Shown: positions 1 through 6,880, numbered from the stretch's first letter. The stretch is 11,157 bases of DNA from Baffinella frigidus (GCA_026770585.1 MU646627.1:415242-426398); one strand, 5' to 3'. Notes: generated from the letters alone by a model not told the origin. Translations and numbers: made by a program.

Positions 1-15
1 GGGGGGGGGGGGGGG

Positions 16-90
16 GGCGCACTTGGAGAGAATGGAGACGAGGTTGGTCGCGGGGCCCGTCCCGATCGACCGCCCGAACACGATGATCCT
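16..90 (-). CDS. Hydrolase exon g: nucleophile elbow
   Basis: The exon follows an acceptor reading CCCAAACACAG. It encodes RIIVFGRSIGTGPATNLVS, then ILSKCA. GRSIG is the GxSxG nucleophile elbow, with the catalytic Ser codon at 67-69, and the preceding IIVF is the beta-strand leading into it. The phase-0 start fits the phase-0 end of exon f2 (Q, then R). The open frame runs into 17 consecutive C on the coding strand (1-17), so the exon end is unresolved. The poly-G may be an assembly or sequencing limit rather than coding sequence. The strongest single hydrolase signature in the window. Confidence 0.85.
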
Positions 91-2884
91 CTGTGTTTGG
101 GGGGTGAGGGTCAGCGTGGAATCCGATTTAGGGTTGAGGATGGAGGGAAACCCTACCAGCATAGCTCCCCCACATGGTTCCGCTGAACAGAATCTCTCGG
201 GAGATGGACAGAGTTCCCCGCACGACGGTTGACACACCCGTGCCGCGAGTGTCCCGGAAAGGCCCTGTGCTACACTGGTCAAACGTCTCAGTCCAGTTTC
301 ATCTGGAGGGCAAGGCGGCCTGTCACATAAACCTTCAACCCTGAACCGAAACCTGCGGGGCTCTAAACCCCAACGTAAACCTGCGGATGGATGCGGAGCT
401 TCCGGGTGAGGAAGTTGAAGACAGCACACATTGTTCCTACTAGGGAGAAAAGCATGTTTTCGAAACGCTACACCGCAACCTTCAAGTGGTGTGATCTCTC
501 GGGCAAAGGCGACCTGCGGGGGGATGCGGAGCTTCTGAGTGAGGAAGTTGAAGGCCGCGCGCGTGTGTCTGTTCACGCCCCCCTCGCACGGGTTCCCCGG
601 CACCGGCCCGTACCCTGTTGAGGGTGAAGGGTTAGGGGTTCGTGTTTAGCATAGAGCTGTTTAGGAGTTCCGGGTTTGGGGGTTGGGCGGTAAGGAGTTG
701 GGGGTAGGGGGGGTTGGGGGTAGGGGTTAGGGGTTAGGGTGCGGTTGCCGCCCCCCTCGCAGGGGTTTCCGGGCACCGGGCCATCGCCTGCGAAGGGTGC
801 TCGGGGGATTGGTCAACGTTTGTACGGGGGCGGGGGGGGTCGTAAGGGGGAGAATGGTCAAGAGGAGAGCAGGGGACCTGAGCCCTAACCCTTAAACCTA
901 AACCCCTAAATCCCTAAACCCTAACCCCTAAACCATGCACCCTACACCCTACACCCTAAACATAAACGCTAGACCCGAGACCTGGGTACTCGACGCCGAG
1001 GACATGCACGTTCAAGAAGTCGCGGAATGCCTGCCGCCAGGGTGAAGGGGGTTAGGCTGTGGGATTCGGGGCTAGGGGTTCAGGGCGTGAGGTTCGGGGT
1101 GCAGGGTGAGGGTTGAGGGTTGAGGGGTTGCCGTTCGCAAGGATAGACAGAGACAGAGCGAGAGGGTGAGGAGTGCGGGGTTGCCTTGAGCAGGTCGTGC
1201 GAGAGCCCCAGGTCCTCTGCGTTGCCATGCAGGTACCTGGTCGAGGGTTGGGCGTTGAGAGTTGGTTTAGCGTTGGGGTTTCGGGTTTCGGGTGTAGGGT
1301 TTGGGGTTTGGGGGTTGGATTTTGGGGTGTCAAGGTTTGGGGTTCAGGGTTAGGGGTTAGTGGTTAGTGTTTCGGTTTCAGAATTTCGGAGCAGGGTTTA
1401 GGGTGCAAGGTTTCGGGGGTTGGGTTAGGGTTTCAGGGGTTGGGGTTGGGGAGAGGACATGATGCAGCAGCAGGCACCCTCCTTGCAGAGGAAGAGCGAC
1501 GGGAACTTGCTGTTCTCCCCGTCGTCCTGGTTTCAGGGTTCAGGGTTGAGGGTTGAGGGCTTACGATTCAATCTAGTCGTAATGTTCAGTCCTCGAATGT
1601 TTGATTTAAATCGCTGGCGGGATTAAGTCACCCTGTCTCTCCACACAGCTGGCTACGAAGGGGTTTTTTGTCGGATTTTGACCAAGAATCGGTTAGGATA
1701 TCCGTTGGGACCTATGTCCCTACGGTATTGCCTACCGTAGGGTCCTATGGTTTACTCACTTGTGGATTATTCACGGAATCCGCGTGTAACCCGGTGTGTG
1801 GGTGAGTGGGGTTAGCCGCAGGAACGTCGGGTGCTTGATAAAGATATTCAAAAATTAGATTAAATCATTGCTGATAAATTGATTTTCGTCCACCCGGGAG
1901 CTGCCGAGGAGTGAAGTTGGTGGCGCGGCTTCTGTGGATGGGGGAACTCCGATACAAATCAACCCCAGTGTAGAAGGAAGACACAGCACAGGTTTTTCAC
2001 GAGGACGATTAACAAACCGGGAAGGGTCAGTACCACAAAAGCATATAAACAAATCCTGGCCCTGTCTGAGTAAAATTGGACTCGCCATAAAATAAATTCA
2101 GAGCAGAGACTCCAGTTCAAAATGTCAACTAAAACACTTTTATGGTAAGCCCAATTTTGCCCAGGCAGGGCTAGACCTCCACCACGATTCAGACTCTCCT
2201 GCAAACCCTGCTGCTTCTCATTTTCGGGGGTTTATTTCGGGGTGGGGGGCGAAATTTCTGGGGTTGTTTTCGAGGGGGGGGTCCGCACCAGCCAAAGTAT
2301 ATCTCCTGGGAACGATCGCTCATTGTACCTGCCCCCACCATCCGCGTAAGTTGCCCCCAAGTTCCGCTTAAGTCACCCCATCGAAAACAGCACACTTTCA
2401 GACCGCGAGCATGCAGACAGTGCGCTTGCGACAAAACTTGGGTGGGAATCGAGAGAAATGATTCGAGAATGTGTGTACCAGGAAATTAATTCGTGGGTTT
2501 TAATGAATGATTCGACAAGAGTCTACTTTTCGGTTTCGGATTTGGGTCGAGACGGGCGGGGTTGAGACGGGCGGGTGGAGCGCTAGAATGCGAGTACGGG
2601 GCGGGGGTGGGCGTTGACCAAGTCAACCCCGAAACCCTACACCCTCAACCGCATGCCCTGTCTCTCCAGCGGGCCGGTCGAGTGCTAGCATCAGAGGAGG
2701 TTGAGGGTTTAGGCTAGCATCAGAGTATGGGGAGCTACGTGGCGGGGGGTTTCGGGTTTACTGTTTACTGATTAGCGTTTCGGGTTTCGGGTTTAGGGTT
2801 TAGGGTGCAGGGTTACGTGGCGGGGGTGGGTGCGGCGAAGAGGAATTCGTTGACAAAGTCGTGGTCCTTGATGAACGACGCCAT
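16..2884 (-). CDS. Intron-split alpha/beta-hydrolase, ABHD17/Bem46-like (partial gene)
   Basis: This is a minus-strand gene assembled from short exons at 2817-2884 (a), 1459-1526 (c), 1185-1236 (d), 982-1030 (e), 514-614 (f2) and 16-90 (g). Exons c to g total 345 nt and join without a frame break: c ends on two bases that d completes to Met, and e ends on one base that f2 completes to Gly. The joined product shows the family signatures in the expected order: FPSLFL strand, HGNAEDLG, EYPG-YG, an AxxFL helix, and the GRSIGTGP elbow carrying the catalytic Ser. Family knowledge: ABHD17/Bem46-type proteins are membrane-associated serine hydrolases, and animal ABHD17 removes palmitate from proteins. 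Missing are a segment between a and c, and the C-terminal Asp/His part beyond the left edge. Fold assignment is firm; substrate and whether the gene is functional are not known. Confidence 0.8.
381..443 (-). pseudogene. Hydrolase exon f1: 3'-half copy of exon f
   Basis: On the minus strand this encodes AVFNFLTRKLRIHPQ, parallel to AAFNFLTQKLRIPPQ of f2, and ends CAG before a GTTTAC donor at the same phase as f2. Its 5' half does not match f2. Instead a pyrimidine-rich acceptor (CTTTTCTCCCTAG) is followed by a short in-frame stretch containing an ATG. It could be half of a broken duplicate, or an alternative exon that splices to exon g in phase. The exact 5' boundary is approximate. Sequence similarity to f2 is clear; functional status is unknown. 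Confidence 0.6.
514..614 (-). CDS. Hydrolase exon f2: YG...helix segment, intact copy
   Basis: 101 nt between the acceptor TTCACCCTCAACAG and the donor GTCGCC. The first two bases complete Gly from exon e, giving EYPG-YG, a conserved turn in this family. It then reads PVPGNPCEGG, VNRHTRAAFNFL and TQKLRIPPQ, ending in phase 0. In relatives this region is the loop and helix between the EYPGYG turn and the RIIVFG strand, which is exactly where exon g resumes. It is the only full-length copy of the three f-type exons. Its flanking introns hold the half copies f3 (upstream in transcription) and f1 (downstream). Confidence 0.8.
641..737. repeat. Degenerate telomere-like tract (G-rich on +)
   Basis: Runs of GGGGTTAGGGGTT, GGGGTTGGGGG and variants, without long perfect TTTAGGG. 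It fills the space between exons f2 and f3 and abuts the broken end of f3. Confidence 0.8.
738..787 (-). pseudogene. Hydrolase exon f3: 5'-half copy of exon f
   Basis: After the acceptor ACCCTTCGCAG the minus strand encodes (G)DGPVPGNPCEGGGNRT, matching (G)YGPVPGNPCEGGVNRHT of f2 with the same phase. The match stops abruptly at about 738, where the sequence becomes CCCTAACCCC telomere-like repeat with no donor. It therefore carries only the 5' half of exon f and cannot encode the helix part. This is complementary to f1, which has only the 3' half. Most likely a broken duplicate. Confidence 0.65.
881..970. repeat. Degenerate telomere-like tract (C-rich on +)
   Basis: Variants of CCCTAAACC, CCCTACA and CCCTTAAACC on the plus strand. 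Orientation is opposite to the 641-737 tract although both lie in introns of the same minus-strand gene, so orientation is not fixed by transcription. Confidence 0.8.
982..1030 (-). CDS. Hydrolase exon e: AFRDFLNVHVLGVEYPG
   Basis: 49 nt from the acceptor CCTGGCGGCAG to the donor GTCTCG, encoding AFRDFLNVHVLGVEYP plus the first base of Gly. VHVLGVEYPG is the hydrophobic strand and turn that precedes YG in ABHD17/Bem46-type hydrolases. The exon starts in phase 0, matching the end of exon d after Lys. Its intron toward f2 is about 367 nt, with CCCTAA-type repeats and the f3 half copy inside it. Confidence 0.8.
1057..1135. repeat. Degenerate GGGTT tract in hydrolase intron
   Basis: GGGGCTAGGGGTTCAGGG, GGGTGAGGGTTGAGGGTTG and similar, between exons e and d. 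Confidence 0.65.
1185..1236 (-). CDS. Hydrolase exon d: oxyanion motif HGNAEDLG
   Basis: 52 nt after the acceptor CCCTCGACCAG. The first base completes Met from exon c, followed by YLHGNAEDLGLSHDLLK. HGNAEDLG is the hallmark oxyanion-loop motif of ABHD17/ABHD13/Bem46-like hydrolases. The frame could continue a few codons (A-T-P), but joining to exon e works if the exon ends AAG before GCAACC. That would make this a GC-AG intron, the only non-GT donor of the gene. The intron to exon e is about 154 nt. Confidence 0.82.
1241..1450. repeat. Degenerate telomere-like tract in hydrolase intron
   Basis: About 210 bp of GGGTTTCGGG, GGGTTTAGGG, GGGGTTTGGGGG and GGGTTAGGGG variants, occupying almost the whole intron between exons c and d. 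Confidence 0.8.
1459..1526 (-). CDS. Hydrolase exon c: central beta-strands
   Basis: 68 nt after the acceptor CCTGAAACCAG, encoding DDGENSKFPSLFL, then CKEGACCCI and two bases of Met, ending before the donor GTCCTC. In relatives a segment like DG..IPCLFL..GA..VILYFHGNAEDLG occupies this position, and the join to exon d reproduces it as CCCIM-YLHGNAEDLG. The three consecutive Cys in the strand are unusual. It starts in phase 0, so the missing upstream exon should end in phase 0. Intron to d is about 222 nt of GGTTT/GGGTT-type repeat. Confidence 0.75.
1641..1801. mobile_element. Foldback element family 2, copy A
   Basis: A 161-bp segment with diverged terminal inverted repeats (CCACACAGCTGGCTAC on the left; the right end reversed reads CCACACACCGGGTTAC). 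The centre, 1719-1743, is a hairpin: CCCTACGGTA, 5-nt loop, TACCGTAGGG. A 32-bp core (1713-1744) is identical to the reverse complement of 8745-8776 in copy B. No coding capacity, so a non-autonomous MITE-like element. It lies in the gap between hydrolase exons a and c. Confidence 0.65.
1802..2595. other. Intergenic or intronic stretch without recognised gene
   Basis: AT-richer than the flanks in 1830-2200, with no exon recognised on either strand. The part 2223-2278 is G-rich, with two related G-run units (TTTATTTCGGGG and TTGTTTTCGAGGGG types). If exons a and c belong to one gene, the missing hydrolase exon should lie here or in 2635-2816, but I found no matching coding pattern. Confidence 0.5.
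2596..2634 (-). pseudogene. Degenerate copy of exon a with internal deletion
   Basis: The minus strand reads GACTTGGTCAAC followed directly by GCCCACCCCCGCCCCGTA. Exon a has GACTTTGTCAAC, then 15 nt, then GCACCCACCCCCGCCACGTA. The shared ends with the loss of GAATTCCTCTTCGCC suggest a duplicated and shortened copy, flanked on its 5' side by telomere-like sequence. Short and therefore uncertain. Confidence 0.35.
2684..2726. repeat. Short direct repeat GCTAGCATCAGAG
   Basis: GCTAGCATCAGAG occurs at 2684-2696 and again at about 2713-2725, separated by a GGTTGAGGGTTTAG telomere-like fragment. This looks like a small duplication across a telomere-like insert. Confidence 0.5.
2750..2813. repeat. 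Telomere-like tract beside exon a
   Basis: GGGTTTCGGGTTTAGGGTTTAGGG variants, immediately downstream of exon a in transcription order. It starts at the GTAACC donor. Confidence 0.7.
2817..2884 (-). CDS. Hydrolase exon a: probable N-terminal exon
   Basis: 68 nt beginning at an ATG preceded directly by an in-frame TAG, encoding MASFIKDHDFVNEFLF and AAPTPA plus two bases, before the donor GTAACC. ABHD17/Bem46-like proteins commonly begin with a short hydrophobic stretch followed by a P-rich F.PP.PSY-type segment, and FLFAAPTPAT fits that. Codon choice is C/G-ending, as in exons c-g. The link to the same gene rests on order, strand and family resemblance; the exon joining a to c was not found. 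The ATG may be the true start, or TAG may be the acceptor of an internal exon. Confidence 0.6.
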
Positions 2885-3457
2885 CTACTTTCGGGGTTGG
2901 GGGTTGGGGTTTAGGGGTGAGGGGTGAGGGTTCCAACGCGCTACGCACCATGAGAGCGAAATGTTCCGCAAGCATGCTCTCTGATTCTCATGAGAGAGGA
3001 TGCTTGATGCATGACGTCTTCTGTCATTGTTTAGCAAAACCAAGAACGTTGCTGCTGCTCCTCACCGGGGGCGTGCCCACACCATATTTACCTTTCCTGC
3101 TCCGCTTATGTGACCCACAATCAGAGAGCGATGCGAAAGAAACAAGAGAGAATTTCCAGCTCTGCCTCAGTCGAGCTGGCAGACCATTGCCACATTGACG
3201 ATTCTGGGTTCGTAGTACAAATCCGTCAACTTTGGAGCGAAAGAGAGCCCGGGCTCACCAAATTGGTTAGCCCAAATAGACTGAGACAGAGCAGGATCCG
3301 TTGAGCTGTGCGTCTCACAAAGCCTGCTCGGATTCGTTTTCGTCGCGGCAGAAAAGATACAGGATTGGTCGAGAGTGGCCAGGCTCCCGATATCCAGCCG
3401 AATGGCGATCTCTCCAACACTCGGGGGCTGCAGAGTAACGATGTGACTCATCCCTTT
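2885..3457. other. No gene recognised
   Basis: 2891-2932 is GGGGTT/GGGTGAGG repeat just upstream of exon a. The rest (2935-3457) is non-repetitive; open frames on both strands are short, overlap each other and show no recognisable domain. A promoter for the minus-strand hydrolase could lie here but no motif is evident. Confidence 0.5.
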
Positions 3458-3610
3458 CTCGGATAGCGAGAGGGGCAAAGGCGTCGGATAATTTCTGGCG
3501 TGACTGCAGTTTTGGGCAGTCAAGCCCCCACAAGTTGGGACATGACTCGCACCAATTTGTGGATTCGCACCCGAATGAAAAAGACGCGTTTGCCCCTTCG
3601 CTATCCGACC
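3458..3610. repeat. Inverted repeat (foldback), 27-29-bp arms
   Basis: The left arm 3458-3486 contains TCGGATAGCGAGAGGGGCAA. The right arm 3582-3610, reversed, contains TCGGATAGCGAAGGGGCAAA; both end in a GCGTC. The ~95-nt interior holds a smaller hairpin (ACTGC...GCAGT near 3503-3520). No terminal duplication identified, so a mobile origin is only possible. Confidence 0.5.
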
Positions 3611-4237
3611 AAGGCTCCTCTGCCGGCTCTATTTCCGTGCTGAGGCGCCGCAGTTCAAGAGAGGGTGGTGCACCCGCGTGCGGCAGGGCGTCAGTAATGG
3701 CTGGGCGTCGCTGGACGGGGAAGGTCACCGGAAGAGGTCGCTCGGAGTGCTCTTCCTCGCGGTGCCTAGTGACGCTCCATGACCAGCTGTGGGCGACAGG
3801 AGATATCAGAGGGTGCCTTCCCCTTTTCACCGCTCCAACCCGTGTTCCCAGCCCAGCAGGGACCCTAGTGCCTCTAGTCCGCCTTCCTACGCCCTATCGG
3901 CGCCTTCCCGACAACTCTACGACTCTCCCCGCGTCCGCTCGCTTGCACCGTTGGGGGTGCAATGATTTAAAAGTTCAATCCAGAACCTGTTCTGAAGAAG
4001 TCCTTCACCAAACTCCTGGTCTTGCAGGAAAGGGTCCCGGGACGATGCTCAATGTTGCTGTGTGATCTGGTGAAACAGCGGGGAGCGGGCAGCGGGGAGG
4101 ATCACCTATGCCTTCTCCTCTGTCTGGCCGAGTTGACCTAAAAATATCAACTTTGGCCCGGGCTCCACTTAAAATAAACTTTGTGGGACGTGGAGACCTT
4201 TGACGGCTCTTTCGAAACTTCACAGCAGACTTAGCAA
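3611..4237. other. No gene recognised
   Basis: Overlapping open frames run in both directions, the longest about 170 codons, without recognisable domains; a real exon cannot be excluded. A short 7-bp tandem, AGCGGGG/AGCGGGC, lies at about 4077-4099. TCTTTCGAAACTT at 4208-4220 recurs at 5231-5243, next to the second 166-bp repeat. Confidence 0.45.
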
Positions 4238-4403
4238 TCAAACACCCCAAGAGAACCACCCACTATCCCCTCTTCACGAGCCTCTGCACTGGAGAGCTAA
4301 ACTCGATCCGAAAGCAAAAATACTTTTTCTGCAGATCTTTTCTACGGAAAGGCGTGTCGTTGGGCCATGTTGGGAGAAATCAAAACCTAAAGGACCTAAA
4401 GGA
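4238..4403. repeat. 166-bp direct repeat, copy 1
   Basis: Nearly identical to 5065-5230, over the same length: it starts TCAAACACCCCAAGAGAACC and ends with the short tandem CCTAAAGGACCTAAAGGA. There are scattered substitutions and few compensating indels. No open frame is conserved between copies; the minus-strand reading through copy 2 is stopped in copy 1. It could be a dispersed repeat or the long terminal repeats of a small non-autonomous retroelement. Confidence 0.75.
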
Positions 4404-4483
4404 CACAGCAGAACAAGAACAAGAAGACAAGTAGAGATAGAAGTACCAGGAGCGGAATGATAAGGGGCAACAACTCCCCTTCA

Positions 4484-4641
4484 GGGAAAGGGGGGAGTAA
4501 GGGGGTTGAGAGGTCAAAAGGGGGAACAAAGGGAGGAGGAAGGAGAAAGGGGAAGGAAGGAAGGAGAGGGGGGGAGGAGGAGAGATGGAGAAAAGAGGAG
4601 GAGGAGGGGACGAGAAGAGGAAAAGAGAGGAGGGGGGCGGA
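4484..4641 (+). repeat. Homopurine G/A tract
   Basis: About 150 bp made almost only of G and A on the plus strand (AAGGAGAAAGGGG, GGAAGGAAGG, GAGGAGGAGG units). Composition this skewed is low-complexity and creates artificial open frames on both strands. It lies inside the interval between the 166-bp direct repeats. Confidence 0.85.
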
Positions 4642-5064
4642 GGACACAACGGCAAGTAGATGAGAAAGCACCGAGCGGGGGTGGCGAGTGAAAAGAACCC
4701 TAAGGAAAGGGCGGGGGAACGGACTGTGTTTAATTGTGTTGCTGTTGCGTCTTGTTTTTGTGTTTTGGCTTTTTTGTTTTTGCTCTACCAATATCTTGAC
4801 GGAATGTTGTTGCTTTTGACCCTTAATTGCTCATCACAATTCTGACGTCCATACATTGGGGGAAACTTTCACACAACCACATTTTTCCCATGTTCATGTT
4901 TGGTGTCTAAACTGTTTTACACCTCACAACCCCACACAATCCCTCCCACCTTGTGGGGTGTTCGTGATTGAAGCTCTTGAACCTCAATCATGAGATACCA
5001 TGAGCCTCATTAAGGCTGACTTGGGTTCGGTGTGTGCGGCGAGAATGTATCTTCTTGGTCTAAC
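4642..5064. other. No gene recognised; T-rich then unique sequence
   Basis: 4725-4800 is T-rich (TTTTTGTTTTTG type). The rest to the second 166-bp repeat is unique sequence with only short open frames. Together with the homopurine tract it forms the 661-bp interior between the two direct repeats. Confidence 0.45.
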
Positions 5065-5230
5065 TCAAAGCACCCCAAGAGAACCACCCTGTATCCCCTC
5101 TTCACGAGCCTCTGCACTGGAGAGCTAAACGCGATCCGAAAGCAAAAATGCTTTCTCTGCAGTCCTTTCTACGGAAGGGCGTGTCGTTGGCATATGTTGG
5201 GCGAAATTAAAACCTAAAGGACCTAAAGGA
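5065..5230. repeat. 166-bp direct repeat, copy 2
   Basis: Direct copy of 4238-4403, starting TCAAAGCACCCCAAGAGAAC and ending CCTAAAGGACCTAAAGGA. It is followed by TCTTTCGAAACTT, a 13-mer that occurs upstream of copy 1 instead (4208-4220). Confidence 0.75.
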
Positions 5231-5703
5231 TCTTTCGAAACTTGGCAGGACTGACGTCGCTGGGTTGGCCCTGTTAGGTGGAAAAGCGCCGCAGCAGGTC
5301 GTCCGGGTGCATCCACGACGAAGCTTTCTTTCCCCAGGAGGACCGGTGGGCCCCGGAGGCCGGAGTCTGACCACGCCACTCCACTCGAAACTTCCACTTT
5401 TGACATCTTTCCAGGGAAACCTCTTGAATACTTAAGTCGACCACGTAGAATCTGACGTGGATAAGGCGTCGGTTTCCCTGGATCATTCTGGCATGGGAGG
5501 TAAGCGTGCGCGCCTACCTGCTCCCAAGGGCATCCAAAGTTGATGGCTTTGTACCAGAGAGAGGCGGAAGCCGACTCACCCCATTCTGGGTTTGCCTGAT
5601 CTGCATACAGTGACTCTTCACGCCTCGTAAAAACGTTTGTTCAACTAGGTGGTTCCACTCGAGGGGTTCGTGCTGCGAGGGGGGGGTACCTGTTCTAGGA
5701 AGG
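5231..5703. other. No gene recognised; one 71-bp inverted repeat
   Basis: An 11-bp perfect inverted pair, CCAGGGAAACC (5411-5421) and GGTTTCCCTGG (5471-5481), encloses a smaller CCACGT...ACGTGG pair. No exon recognised in the remainder. Confidence 0.45.
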
Positions 5704-5705
5704 TA

Positions 5706-6227
5706 CGGGGCTTACTCGAAAATAAGGTCACACAAAGTAAGGACACACACCGTAAACTGAAATGTGGACTTAATTATTGAAGGTCCGCACACCACACCCG
5801 TTTTTTGCGGGCCTTAATATTGTAAGGTCCACACACACCCGTTTTGCGGACCTTGATAAAGCGAATAATTTCTGGCCCGACATCGCTTACCTTGCCCCCC
5901 CGGAAAATGGAGCTGGCGAATTTTCAGGTCGAAAAAAATGTCGACATTTCCCAGGAAAAGCTGAGTTCCCGAGTGGTGCAAGTTGAACAGTGCAACTGCA
6001 TGTACAGTGTACATGTAGTTAAACCCCAAAATAAAAAATAAAAATAATGGGGAACCTTGATGAATTTAAAGCCTACATTTCAGGTCCACATTCTGATTAC
6101 TGACTCGTTTTTTGTGGACCTTACAAATATAAGGTCCGGGCACACCTGTTTCTGTGGACCACAATTATTTAAGGTCCGCACACCACACCCCTCAAAATGG
6201 TGTGACCTTATTTTCGAGTAAGCCCTG
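5706..6227. mobile_element. 522-bp non-autonomous element with TA flanks
   Basis: The left end GGGCTTACTCGAAAATAAGG (5708 on) is repeated inverted at the right end (6200-6225), giving about 26 bp of perfect terminal inverted repeat including the GTCACAC part. One more base, CG versus CA, sits at each outer edge. Both sides are flanked by TA (5704-5705, 6228-6229), as expected for Tc1/mariner-type insertion. Subterminal repeats of AAGGTCCGCACACCACACCC occur at 5780-5799 and 6171-6190, with shorter AAGGTCC/GGACCTT pairs between. A near-perfect palindrome lies at 5994-6020. No transposase is encoded. Confidence 0.75.
5994..6020. repeat. 27-bp near-perfect palindrome
   Basis: AACTGCATGTACA and TGTACATGTAGTT form 13-bp arms with one mismatched pair around a single central G. 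Inside the 522-bp element. Confidence 0.7.
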
Positions 6228-6229
6228 TA

Positions 6230-6505
6230 AATAAGTCGAGAAAAGGATATTCAAAACCCATGGCGCGAGGTCGGTCCGCTAAATCATTTTAGTGATGAAG
6301 TGGATCCGGACCAGTTGGTCCTTAATAAAGAACTCTCTCTATCTCTGTAAAGGTCCATGGGTTCATTCGTATGTTCTACAGTAGTCAAGACTCCCAAAAG
6401 CTTTCTCAACCCCCTTAGCTGTTGAGAGAGACGTTCATGACATGTTCTCCAGAGGAGTTCTCGTTGCCGTGTTAGAGACTCCTGCAATTGTACTGCGTGT
6501 AACTA
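6230..6505. other. No gene recognised
   Basis: Unique sequence with small hairpins such as GGACCAGTTGGTCC near 6308. No exon recognised. Confidence 0.4.
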
Positions 6506-6507
6506 AC

Positions 6508-6584
6508 AAACCCTCAACCCTCAACCCCAAACCCTCAACCCCAAACCCTAAACCCTAGACCCTAGACCCTAGACCCTAGACCCC
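6508..6584. repeat. C-rich telomere-like array
   Basis: AACCCTC units grade into AACCCCA, AAACCCT and then four ACCCTAG units. An interstitial degenerate array about 50 bp upstream of the first family-1 MITE. Confidence 0.8.
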
Positions 6585-6635
6585 GCCTCTTGAGTGGGGG
6601 GGGTGCAGGTTTAATGAATTGTCTAACACGACCGC

Positions 6636-6757
6636 TACAGGGGTACCTTGCTCAAAAGAAAGCGCCTCCCCCCATAGGACTCCCACAGGGCCCTAGGCAT
6701 AGCTCTACTGTAGGGTCCTAGGGGGTGGCACTTTCTTATGAGCGAGGTACCCCTGTA
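6636..6757. mobile_element. MITE family 1, copy 1
   Basis: A 122-bp element from TACAGGGGTACCTTGCTCA to TGAGCGAGGTACCCCTGTA. The arms pair for over 30 bp including AAGAAAGCGCC / GGCACTTTCTT. The interior is CCCTAGGCAT...CTACTGTAGGG. TA at both extreme ends suggests a TA target duplication around CAGGGGTACC termini. The CAGGNNTACCTCG-like end resembles pogo/Tigger-type Tc1/mariner termini, by inference. No coding. Confidence 0.8.
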
Positions 6758-6812
6758 CACGCAGAAGGCAGATGAGACGAGACGTTGACTTGTGATTGAC
6801 CCCTTCTCGGTT

Positions 6813-6849
6813 CTTGGTTCTAATGGTTCTAATGGAACTGAGAACCAAG
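6813..6849. repeat. Hairpin with 9-bp perfect stem
   Basis: CTTGGTTCT (6813-6821) pairs with AGAACCAAG (6841-6849) around a loop containing two GGTTCTAAT units. Confidence 0.5.
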
Positions 6850-6880
6850 TGGCGATTGGATTGCCGCCCTGGGTCTGGAG

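Noticed and set aside
1052-1333. 93-codon minus-strand frame with NPTPKPQT repeats
   Set aside because: Mostly telomere-like repeat translation in a frame different from the true exon d (HGNAEDLG) at 1185-1236.
1959-2204. Minus-strand frame starting MQESLNRGGG, with a weak likeness to a frame at 6284-6487 starting MQESLTRQ
   Set aside because: The likeness is limited to a few residues around TGCAGGAG, with nothing beyond it.
3315-4065. Two overlapping open frames of about 170-176 codons on opposite strands
   Set aside because: No recognisable domain on either strand, they overlap each other, and an inverted repeat at 3458-3610 generates part of both. Kept only as an unassigned stretch.
4380-4791. 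Ser/Pro/Leu-rich minus-strand frames and Gly/Arg/Glu-rich plus-strand frames
   Set aside because: They are translations of the homopurine tract, with low-complexity composition and no conserved features.
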